A DNA stretch of 57,359 nucleotides, from NCBI GenBank assembly GCA_903931945.1, contig CAIZEI010000009.1, positions 1 through 57,359 of the forward strand, given 5' to 3'. This DNA comes from an uncultured Hyphomicrobiales bacterium (GTDB lineage Bacteria; Pseudomonadota; Alphaproteobacteria; Rhizobiales; Beijerinckiaceae). The first letter of the stretch is position 1, and each line of letters starts with the position of its first letter. Under the pieces are notes generated by a model, which was given only the letters and a program-made list of their open reading frames with translations, was not told the DNA's origin and made no database searches. Below are positions 44,473 through 51,552 of this stretch, piece by piece. The position numbers and the translations under genes were made by a program.

Positions 44473-45331
44473 GCGCCCGCGCCCGCATAAGAGAGAACCC
44501 AACCTGGAGCGGGCATTGGATCAGACCGACGACTCTGAAGCAGCGGAAAATCTGCGGACTATCGTGTTTCGCGGAGGAGGATTTACCGCCGCTCCGCGAC
44601 CGCTTTACGCGTGGCTCGGTTTTGCCTGTATACTCGGGTTCTGGCAGCTGTCAGGATCGCGCGGCTGGGTGTCGCCAGTGTTTTTGCCCTCGCCCGCAGA
44701 AATTCTGACGGCGCTGTGGACACTCGCTGTTTCAGGCGATCTGTGGGTGCATCTGTCCGCCTCTCTCGGGCGTATCGGCGCGGGCTGGCTGACCGGAACG
44801 CTGCTCGGTCTTGTGACAGGCGTCGCAATGGGGCTCGCGCCCGTTGCGCGCGCCGTCGCGATGCCGCTGGTGTCGGCGCTTTATCCTGTGCCCAAAATCG
44901 CCCTCTTGCCGTTGCTGATCCTGTGGATGGGCATTGGCGAGACGCCAAAAGTCTTCACCATCGCAGCGGGCGTGTTTTTCCCAACTGTTATTGCAACGCT
45001 CGGCGGCGTGGACGCGACGCCGCGCAATTTCATTCGCATGGCGCAGAGTTTCAATCTCCCGACATCCAGCATTGTGTGGAAGGTCATTCTGCCATCCGCC
45101 TTGCCTGGAATTTTGTCGGGATTCCGGATTTCGCTGGCGAGCGCGCTTATTCTGGTCGTGGCGGCGGAAATGATCGGAGCCCAATACGGGATTGGCGCCT
45201 TTTTGCTGACGGCGGGAAACCTGATGCAATCGGCCGATCTTCTGGCGGGCGTGGTAGTTCTGTCGGCGCTCGGACTTGCCTTCGCGGGTGTGCTGACATG
45301 GCTGGAGCGGACGTTTCTTGCCTGGCGGTAA
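44471..45331 (+). CDS. ABC transporter permease (SsuC/TauC-like)
   Basis: 286-aa inner-membrane permease of the nitrate/sulfonate/taurine ABC class, about six helices. The ATPase-docking EAA loop with SIVWKVILPSALPGILSGFRIS is clear. The first 35 residues are non-hydrophobic and may be too long; no in-frame start with a good ribosome-binding site is seen. No ATPase or binding protein gene is adjacent; an NMT1-type receptor of the same transporter class lies at 8.6-9.5 kb. It may be a remnant of a split operon or pair with subunits outside the window. Confidence 0.86.
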   Translation: MRPRPHKREPNLERALDQTDDSEAAENLRTIVFRGGGFTAAPRPLYAWLGFACILGFWQLSGSRGWVSPVFLPSPAEILTALWTLAVSGDLWVHLSASLGRIGAGWLTGTLLGLVTGVAMGLAPVARAVAMPLVSALYPVPKIALLPLLILWMGIGETPKVFTIAAGVFFPTVIATLGGVDATPRNFIRMAQSFNLPTSSIVWKVILPSALPGILSGFRISLASALILVVAAEMIGAQYGIGAFLLTAGNLMQSADLLAGVVVLSALGLAFAGVLTWLERTFLAWR

Positions 45332-45334
45332 GGC

Positions 45335-45835
45335 TTATTCGCCGCGCAATATTGCGCTTGAAACGCTGTCGAATGCGCCCTCCGCCAGATCGCAATACAG
45401 AACGCGGGCGGGATCGACGGGCCCCGGCAGGGTCACGCGCCCCTTCGGAACGCGCCTGAACCCCACTTTTGCGTAATAGGGCTCATCGCCCACAAGGAAA
45501 ACCAGCCGGTGTCCAGCGGCGCGCGCCGCCGCCAGCGAAAACTCCATCAGCGCGCGCCCGATGCCGCGCTCGCGAAAGGGCGGATCGACCGTCAGCGGTC
45601 CGAGCAGCAGCGCCGGCGCGTCCCCGGCCCTGATCGCGGTCATGCGGTTTGCGCCGACCAGCAGGGTGCCGACCCGCGCGACGCAGGACAGAGCGAAATC
45701 CGGCTCGGCGCCCTCGCGCAGCCGATAGGCGCTTTTTGCAAAACGGCCCGGCCCGAACGCCCTGTCGTCAAGACGCTCGACAGCGGGAATGTCGGTGGCT
45801 CGCAGCGCTGCAATGGTCAGGGAAAGGTCAGACAT
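45335..45835 (-). CDS. GNAT-family N-acetyltransferase
   Basis: 166-aa acetyltransferase (YhbS-like). The acetyl-CoA motif is PPFRERGIGRALMEFSLAAA, preceded by LLLGPLTVDP. The segment LVFLVGDEPYYAKVGFRR matches YhbS-type proteins. ATG at 45835 is chosen; a longer frame lacks family similarity. Converges with the permease (3 bp gap). Substrate unknown. Confidence 0.88.
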   Translation of the reverse strand: MSDLSLTIAALRATDIPAVERLDDRAFGPGRFAKSAYRLREGAEPDFALSCVARVGTLLVGANRMTAIRAGDAPALLLGPLTVDPPFRERGIGRALMEFSLAAARAAGHRLVFLVGDEPYYAKVGFRRVPKGRVTLPGPVDPARVLYCDLAEGAFDSVSSAILRGE

Positions 45836-46041
45836 GCAAAAGACGATCCGGATTTGAAAGAAACACGAAGGGCCAGCCCGCAGGGGCGGGAGAGGACTCA
45901 GCGTATGGGACGACGGATCCAGATCATGCGCCCCTCTAGCACGGCGGGCGAGCCGCGCAAATGGCGCGACGCAGCGTGGATGTGGACAGGCTGCGCATGG
46001 CGGGCTAAGCACCACGCCGTCTCCTGACCCGGTGCTGGACC

Positions 46042-46350
46042 ATGTTGCGCATTCTCGCCCGTCTAACTGGCTTGCTCGTCCTTGCCGCCGGGTTTGCCGC
46101 GCTGGTGGTCGATGGCACGCGCAGCATCGCGGGCTCGGAACTGAGCCTGACGCCCATCGCCGACATCCTGCGACCCAAACTGCCGGAGCTTCAAGCGCTT
46201 GCCCTGAAGGTTCATCCCCTGCTGTGGGACCCGGTCGCTCTGGTCGCTCTGCGGGCGCCGCTCTGGCTCGTTCTGGCGACGATTCGACTATTTCTGATGT
46301 GGATATCGCAGCGGCGCGCCCCTGGCGTCGGCACGCTCACGCGATCTTGA
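46042..46350 (+). CDS. small membrane protein of unknown function
   Basis: 102-aa protein with a hydrophobic N-terminal helix (LLVLAAGFAALVVDGTRSIAG) and a second one near the C-terminus (LVALRAPLWLVLATIRLFLM), followed by a basic tail. It resembles conserved small hypothetical proteins of Hyphomicrobiales with TRSIAG after the first helix. It lies 76 bp upstream of msrA on the same strand. No function can be inferred. Confidence 0.7.
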   Translation: MLRILARLTGLLVLAAGFAALVVDGTRSIAGSELSLTPIADILRPKLPELQALALKVHPLLWDPVALVALRAPLWLVLATIRLFLMWISQRRAPGVGTLTRS

Positions 46351-46426
46351 AGCCCTGACGCCGCCGCCCCTCTACATCGCGGCGGCAATATGATTACATA
46401 GGCGCAACGTCAACCGAGGGCTTCCC

Positions 46427-47086
46427 ATGTTTTCCTTTATGAAACCGATGACGCTGCCGGGGCCCGGCGAGGCACTGCCCGGTCGCCCGGAGGCGATCCG
46501 CACCGCCCAGACGCATTTCGTGAATGGCCATCCACTGAAAGCGCCCTGGCCCGCCGGGATCGAGCAGGCGATGTTCGGCATGGGCTGTTTCTGGGGCGCC
46601 GAGCGGAAATTCTGGCAATTGGACGATGGCGTTTACGTCACCGCCGTCGGCTATGCCGCTGGCCAGACGCCCAATCCGAGCTATGAGGAGGTTTGCTCAG
46701 GCCGCACCGGCCACAATGAAGTCGTCCTGGTGGCGTACGATCCCGCCAAAATTTCCTATGACGCATTGCTGCGCTGCTTCTGGGAGAATCACAATCCGAC
46801 GCAAGGAATGCGGCAGGGCGGCGATCGGGGCACACAATACCGTTCGGGGATATACGCGTTCTCCGCAGCGCAGCGCGCCGCCGCCGAGGCCTCGCGCGCG
46901 GCCTATGGCAAGGCGCTGGCGGCGCGGGGAATTGGCGCCATCACGACGGAAATTCTCGACGCCCCGACCTTCTATTACGCGGAGGCGTATCACCAGCAAT
47001 ATCTGGCGAAAAACCCCGACGGATATTGCGGGCTTGGCGGCACTGGCGTCGCCTGCCAGATCGGCGCCGGGGTTGCCGCAGAGTGA
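46427..47086 (+). CDS. msrA: peptide-methionine (S)-S-oxide reductase MsrA
   Basis: 219-aa MsrA that repairs methionine-S-sulfoxide in proteins. The catalytic GCFWGAER motif, [27 protein letters not shown] and [12 protein letters not shown] are intact. The C-terminus has a second cysteine ([12 protein letters not shown]) likely used as resolving cysteine. The N-terminal extension [17 protein letters not shown] is common in alphaproteobacterial MsrA. It converges with the next gene, with 1 nt between stops. Confidence 0.97.
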   Translation: MFSFMKPMTLPGPGEALPGRPEAIRTAQTHFVNGHPLKAPWPAGIEQAMFGMGCFWGAERKFWQLDDGVYVTAVGYAAGQTPNPSYEEVCSGRTGHNEVVLVAYDPAKISYDALLRCFWENHNPTQGMRQGGDRGTQYRSGIYAFSAAQRAAAEASRAAYGKALAARGIGAITTEILDAPTFYYAEAYHQQYLAKNPDGYCGLGGTGVACQIGAGVAAE

Positions 47087-47087
47087 T

Positions 47088-47612
47088 TTAAACCACGCCC
47101 GGCATGTCGTGGATTTTCATCGCCAGAGCGACTGAAGTGTAATAGCCCAGCAGAACAAGCGCTTCGGCGAGCCTTGCGCGCCCAAGCGTTTTGGCGAAAT
47201 GCGCAAAACGCTCGTCGGACAATTTGGCGCCGCCGACAATCTCCGCCGCGAAAGCCTCGAACGCAACTTCCTGCGGGTCGGTCAGTTTCGGGTCGGTCCC
47301 GGCCAGAATCGCATCGATCGATTCTTTGGGAAGCCCGGCTTCGAGCCCCGCGCGAATATGCGCAGCGATGACATAGGGCGACTGCCAGTGCCGGGCGATG
47401 ACCAGAATGCCGATCTCGACTTCGCGCGTTGTGAGCAACGAACGCTTGTTGAGATAGGTGCCAAGCGATTCCATGCGCGAGGCGACTTCGTGCGAATGAA
47501 TCCACACGCGATAGGGCGCGAGAATCTTGCCGCGCCCGGCGACAAGCTGTTCAAAGACCTCCTTTTGCGCAGCGGTCATGGCTTCTGGCGGAATATCCTG
47601 CATACGGCTCAT
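47088..47612 (-). CDS. carboxymuconolactone decarboxylase-fold (AhpD-like) protein without CxxC
   Basis: 174-aa helical protein of the CMD/AhpD family. LTTREVEIGILVIARHWQSPYVIAAHIRAG is the family core. The redox CxxC of AhpD peroxidases is absent (YVIAAH in its place), so peroxidase activity is unlikely; lactone decarboxylase or unknown functions remain. ATG at 47612 has GAGGAG 7 nt upstream. Downstream of the pirin gene on the same strand. Confidence 0.86.
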   Translation of the reverse strand: MSRMQDIPPEAMTAAQKEVFEQLVAGRGKILAPYRVWIHSHEVASRMESLGTYLNKRSLLTTREVEIGILVIARHWQSPYVIAAHIRAGLEAGLPKESIDAILAGTDPKLTDPQEVAFEAFAAEIVGGAKLSDERFAHFAKTLGRARLAEALVLLGYYTSVALAMKIHDMPGVV

Positions 47613-47688
47613 GGCTGGCTCCTCGCCCTGAATTTTCATTCGATGCTCGCGTCCTTGTCGCGCGCCGGCAGGGCGAAATCAACCAGCG

Positions 47689-48552
47689 TCACAAGGAGCC
47701 CATTTTGCCGCGCCGATAATCATCCATCGCCTGCTGGATTTCCTGGCGCGTGTTCATCACAAAGGGCCCCTGCGCGGCGATGGGCTCGTCGATCGGCGAT
47801 CCGGCAAGCAGAAGCGCTTGCGTGTCCGCTCGCGCGCGCAGCGTGATCGCGTCGCCCTCACGCGCGAACAGGGCGACTTTTCCGGCGTCGACCGCCCGTC
47901 CGCCGATCTCGAGCGCGCCGTGAAACACCGGCAGAACGGCGTTGTCGCCCTCGCTGATCGGCAGTTCCACCTCCGCGCCCGCCCTGAGTTTGATATCCCA
48001 CACATTCATTGGCGAGAACGTGCGCGCCGGCCCTTTCGCTCCCAGCAACTCGCCGGCGATGACGCGCGCCACGCCGGCGCCGCTCGCAAGCTCCACGCGC
48101 GGAATGTCGGCGTCGCGGATGTCCTGATAGGCGGGCGGCGCGCCCTTGTCGCGCCGGGGCAGGTTGACCCAGAGCTGCGCCATCGACACGGTTCCGCCGC
48201 GCCTTGACGCCCCGCGCGAATGAAACTCCTCATGCACGATGCCGCGCGCGGCGGTCATCCATTGCACGTCGCCCTTGCCAATAAGGCCCGTATGTCCGGC
48301 GGAATCGCGATGCTCAAGCTCGCCATCGTAAACGATCGTCACGGTCTCGAAGCCGGCATGGGGATGCGGGCCAACCCCCGGCGGCGTGTCGCTCGGCTTG
48401 AATTGCGCCGGCGCGGCGTAATCGAGCATCAGAAACGGGCTGACAGCGTTGGTGAAGGCGAGATCGGCGAACAGCGGGCGCACGAGAAAGCCATCGCCGA
48501 CCCAGTGGGGTTGGGGCGTATCGATGACGCGGACGAGGACTTTGGGTGTCAT
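47689..48552 (-). CDS. pirin family protein
   Basis: 287-aa bicupin of the pirin family. The iron ligands are in VGPHPHAGFETVTIVYDGE and ARGIVHEEF, and the C-terminal cupin follows (PMNVWDIKLRAGAEVELPI). Some pirins are quercetinases; others are transcription cofactors or redox sensors. ATG at 48552 has CGGAGA upstream. It lies 76 bp before the CMD-fold gene on the same strand and may be co-transcribed with it. Confidence 0.92.
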   Translation of the reverse strand: MTPKVLVRVIDTPQPHWVGDGFLVRPLFADLAFTNAVSPFLMLDYAAPAQFKPSDTPPGVGPHPHAGFETVTIVYDGELEHRDSAGHTGLIGKGDVQWMTAARGIVHEEFHSRGASRRGGTVSMAQLWVNLPRRDKGAPPAYQDIRDADIPRVELASGAGVARVIAGELLGAKGPARTFSPMNVWDIKLRAGAEVELPISEGDNAVLPVFHGALEIGGRAVDAGKVALFAREGDAITLRARADTQALLLAGSPIDEPIAAQGPFVMNTRQEIQQAMDDYRRGKMGSL

Positions 48553-48653
48553 GGGGCAATCTCCGGATGGCCCCCTCACATAGGATCGGCGCGGGCGTAC
48601 CGCCAGAGGCGGCAACCACCGGGCGTGCGGCGGGAGAACCTTGAGCGAACAAC

Positions 48654-49205
48654 TCACCCCGACCGCAATCGCGATCCCAGCGCGAAACTCGCTTCCTCGA
48701 TATAGGGACCGCCGCCCACAGAATCGCGCGCCGAATAAAGGATGAAACGGGAGGCGACAAACGTCAGCGGCGCCGGCAGGCTGCGTGCGCCCAGATAGTC
48801 GGCAGCCGTTTCGGGAGAAACCCCGCGCAATCGCGCCAGAGTGACATGCGGTGTGAATTTGCGCGTTTCGGGCGCAAGGCCCGCGCGGCGCGCGGCGCGC
48901 TCATGCTCGGCCTGCAAGCCTGTCAATTCAGAGCTTGGCAATGCGTTGGCGACCAGCGCGCGCGGGCGATCGCCGCCAAACGCCGACAAACCATCGAACG
49001 TGACGGGAAAGGCCTTGCGCTCGATGCGCTGGAGTTCATCGAAGACATCTTCCGCGCGGGCCTGATCGACATCGCCGATGAAGCGCAGGGTGAGGTGGTA
49101 GAATTCCGGGTCGATCCAGCGCGCGCCAAATACCCCGCCGCGCAGAAAGGCGAGTTCATCGGCGACATCGGACGGAATTTCGAGGCCCGTGAACAGGCGA
49201 GGCAT
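48654..49205 (-). CDS. thpR: RNA 2',3'-cyclic phosphodiesterase (2'-5' RNA ligase family)
   Basis: 183-aa 2H phosphoesterase. Both catalytic tetrapeptides are present: HLTL (in YHLTLRFIGDVD) and HVTL (KFTPHVTLARL). N-terminal RLFTGLEIPSDVADEL is typical of ThpR/LigT. ATG at 49205 has GGAGA 7 nt upstream. Such enzymes hydrolyse 2',3'-cyclic phosphates in RNA and show weak 2'-5' ligase activity. Confidence 0.94.
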   Translation of the reverse strand: MPRLFTGLEIPSDVADELAFLRGGVFGARWIDPEFYHLTLRFIGDVDQARAEDVFDELQRIERKAFPVTFDGLSAFGGDRPRALVANALPSSELTGLQAEHERAARRAGLAPETRKFTPHVTLARLRGVSPETAADYLGARSLPAPLTFVASRFILYSARDSVGGGPYIEEASFALGSRLRSG

Positions 49206-49456
49206 GGCAGGTCTCCGCCGAATCAACCGTCCGGAGAAAATACCGGAAACGGGTGGGCGGCGACAGAACAGGGTTGAAGGGGCGGGGGGCCGGTTGCGGC
49301 GGCTACGACCCCGAGGAAACGAATACAGCCGGAATTTCGATTGTGAAGAGCTTTGCAATCGAAGTTCAGCATTGAAAAATAGCGGCTTTTTCAAGCGCCT
49401 GTGTCAGCTCCGAAACCCCGTGTGTTTTCACGCGCGTTTTGTGGAATGCTTTGCCT

Positions 49457-49753
49457 ATGAACAGGCAGGACATTCTTGACCGGCTCCGGCGAAACGAGGC
49501 GGCTTTGCGCGCGCAGGGTGTCAGCCATGCCGCCTTGTTCGGATCGAGGGCGCGGGGCGATCATCGCCCCGACAGCGACATCGATATTATGGTCGAGATC
49601 GCGCCAGAGGCCGAAATCGGCGCCTTTCAGTATGTTGGCATCGTGCAATGCCTTGAAGAGATGTTTCCGGCGCCGGTCGATCTGGCGAATCGCGCAGCGT
49701 TGAAATCCCTTGTGCGACCCAATGCCGAACGCGATGCCGTTTATGCATTCTGA
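49457..49753 (+). CDS. mntA: MntA-type nucleotidyltransferase antitoxin
   Basis: 98-aa minimal nucleotidyltransferase. The catalytic motif GSRARGDHRPDSDID fits GSX10DXD, seen in MntA antitoxins that inactivate HepT toxins by AMP transfer to a tyrosine (type VII system). A third acidic region follows with PVDLANRAAL. ATG at 49457 is chosen from homologous starts (MNRQDILDRL); the ribosome-binding site is weak. Its 3' end overlaps the start of the adjacent HepT gene, as in intact pairs, but that partner is broken. The antitoxin itself looks complete. Confidence 0.88.
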   Translation: MNRQDILDRLRRNEAALRAQGVSHAALFGSRARGDHRPDSDIDIMVEIAPEAEIGAFQYVGIVQCLEEMFPAPVDLANRAALKSLVRPNAERDAVYAF

Positions 49754-49903
49754 AAAGACCCATCAGGCCCTGATCGATATCCACGATAATATTGCCGCGA
49801 TAATGTCGACGAACAGATGGCTTGCTCGACGGTCCACCGCGATCTTGCGCCCCTGCTTGCGGTTGTCGAGGGCGAACTGGTTAAATTCAACGCAGGCAAA
49901 TAA
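49734..49903 (+). pseudogene. hepT: HepT-type HEPN toxin remnant with internal deletion
   Basis: The start of a DUF86 HEPN toxin is recognisable (HSEKTHQALIDIHDNIA), overlapping the mntA stop. Directly after it, in another reading frame from 49805, comes the family C-terminus (VDEQMACSTVHRDLAPLLAVVEGEL), ending at a TAA at 49901-49903. The middle, roughly 60 residues with the catalytic RX4HXY motif, is missing. GATAAT occurs at both sides of the junction (near 49785 and 49799), consistent with deletion by short homology. The toxin must be inactive. The 154 bp that follow, up to the arylesterase stop, hold no gene. Confidence 0.8.
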
Positions 49904-50057
49904 TCCGCGACGGGGCTGGGCATCGACCAGCGCGGGGGCGGCTGACAATCGCCGCGCGTGGCGGACTGGCGGATGTGGAGCGCTATTTGATTCGCACGCG
50001 CACAGCCGCGCCTCGTAAAACCAACCCGGCGTTGGCCCTGAAAATCCCGCTCCCGCC

Positions 50058-50825
50058 TCATGGCGTTTTAACCCCCTGCCGGATCAGCGCCTCGACAGCC
50101 GGCGCGATACGCTCGACAACCACGCGTTCGCCTGCGGCGTTGGGGTGCATTCCATCGCTCTGCGTCAACCCGCGCGCGCCGGCGACGCCATCGAGAAAAA
50201 ACGGATACAGCGGAACCCCAAACTCCGCCGCAAGCGCGGGATAGATGGCGTTGAAGTTGGCCTCGAACGGCTGACCCATCCCGGGCGCAGCCACCATCCC
50301 GGCCAGCAGGGGACGCACGCCTTTGGCGCGCAAGCCCATCAATATCGCGGCAATCGCCTGTTTTGTGAGGGCGGGATCAAGGCCGCGCAACATGTCATTG
50401 GCGCCCGCCTCAACGATGGCAAAATCCGTGTGTTCGCCCATCGCCCAGTCGAGCCGCTCCAGCATGTCGGACGCCGTATCGCCCGAAACGCCGGCATTTG
50501 ACACCGCAATGTCAAAACCATCCGCACGCAGCCTTTGTTCCAGAAGCACGGTGAAGGAGTCCTTTTCCGGCAGTTGAAATCCTGCCGTCAGACTGTCTCC
50601 GAGCGCCAGCAGTCGCAGAGTTCCCGCAAAAGCGCCGCCCGGCGTCAACGCAGCGATCGCAAAACCGGCAAGCAGGAGGCCTGGCGTCCGTCGCTTATGG
50701 ACGAATCGCCGGAACTCCCCATATAGGCGTGACCAGAGCGGCGCACGGCCCCGGCGAGGGCGCAGGCTTCGCCGGAATGCGCGGCGCGCGGTCCGCCAGA
50801 TTCGCCCGGATGAGACAACAGACAT
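50058..50825 (-). CDS. GDSL-family arylesterase (TesA-like)
   Basis: 255-aa SGNH hydrolase. Active-site blocks: LLALGDSLTAGF (Ser), GANDMLRGLDP (Asn) and DGMHPNAAGE (Asp and His). A membrane or signal segment (LLLAGFAIAALTPGGAFA) follows an unusually long, Arg-rich N-terminus of about 45 residues. No start codon lies closer to the signal. ATG at 50825 has GAAGAAGGAA at good distance. Probably periplasmic esterase or thioesterase. Its start codon overlaps that of the divergent ABC ATPase. Confidence 0.9.
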   Translation of the reverse strand: MSVVSSGRIWRTARRAFRRSLRPRRGRAPLWSRLYGEFRRFVHKRRTPGLLLAGFAIAALTPGGAFAGTLRLLALGDSLTAGFQLPEKDSFTVLLEQRLRADGFDIAVSNAGVSGDTASDMLERLDWAMGEHTDFAIVEAGANDMLRGLDPALTKQAIAAILMGLRAKGVRPLLAGMVAAPGMGQPFEANFNAIYPALAAEFGVPLYPFFLDGVAGARGLTQSDGMHPNAAGERVVVERIAPAVEALIRQGVKTP

Positions 50826-51552
50826 GGCATTTCCTTCTTCGCCGCCGCGCGGTCCCGCCATCGATTTGCGGGATATCCATCTCAGTCTGGGACGTGCAGC
50901 CGCGCGTGTCCATATTCTCAAAGGCGTCAATCTGACAGTGGCCGCCGGCGAGGCCGTTGGCCTTGTCGGTCCATCGGGCTCCGGAAAGTCAACGTTGCTG
51001 ATGGTCATGGCTGGACTGGAACGGCCCGATTCAGGTCGCGTCTCACTCGACGGGCAGGATATCACGACCATGGGAGAGGACGCGCTGGCGCGGTTTCGCG
51101 GCGCGCGGATCGGCATTGTCTTTCAATCCTTCCATCTGATCCCGACCATGACAGCGCTTGAGAATGTCGCAGTCCCGCTTGAGTTGCGCGGGCGTCGCGA
51201 CGCTTTTGACGCCGCCGCACGCGAGCTTGACGCTGTGGGGCTTGGAGAACGCCTGTCCCACTATCCCGCGCAATTGTCCGGCGGCGAACAGCAGCGCGTC
51301 GCGCTGGCGCGCGCGCTCGCGCCAGATCCCGCCATTCTGGTTGCGGATGAACCCACCGGAAATCTTGACGATGTCTCCGGCGCCCATATCGTCGATCTGA
51401 TGTTTCGCCTTCGGCGGGAGCGCGGCGCGACGCTGGTTCTTGTGACCCATGACGCCGCTCTGGCGGCGCGATGCGACCGCACCATCCGCTTGCGATCAGG
51501 CGAGATTGCCGATGACCTGAGCGTCGCCGCAACAATGCCGCAGTCCGCATGA
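50824..51552 (+). CDS. ABC transporter ATP-binding protein (YbbA/LolD-like)
   Basis: 242-aa ATPase. Walker A GPSGSGKST, Q-loop VFQSFHLIPTMTA, signature LSGGEQQRVALARAL, Walker B ILVADEPTGNLD and H-loop VTHD are intact. It pairs with the FtsX-type permease whose start overlaps its stop (ATGA). Together with the neighbouring TesA-like arylesterase the arrangement matches the ybbA-ybbP-tesA locus of enterobacteria. The ATG at 50824 has only a weak ribosome-binding site. The transported substrate, possibly a lipid or lipoprotein, is unknown. Confidence 0.93.
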   Translation: MAFPSSPPRGPAIDLRDIHLSLGRAAARVHILKGVNLTVAAGEAVGLVGPSGSGKSTLLMVMAGLERPDSGRVSLDGQDITTMGEDALARFRGARIGIVFQSFHLIPTMTALENVAVPLELRGRRDAFDAAARELDAVGLGERLSHYPAQLSGGEQQRVALARALAPDPAILVADEPTGNLDDVSGAHIVDLMFRLRRERGATLVLVTHDAALAARCDRTIRLRSGEIADDLSVAATMPQSA

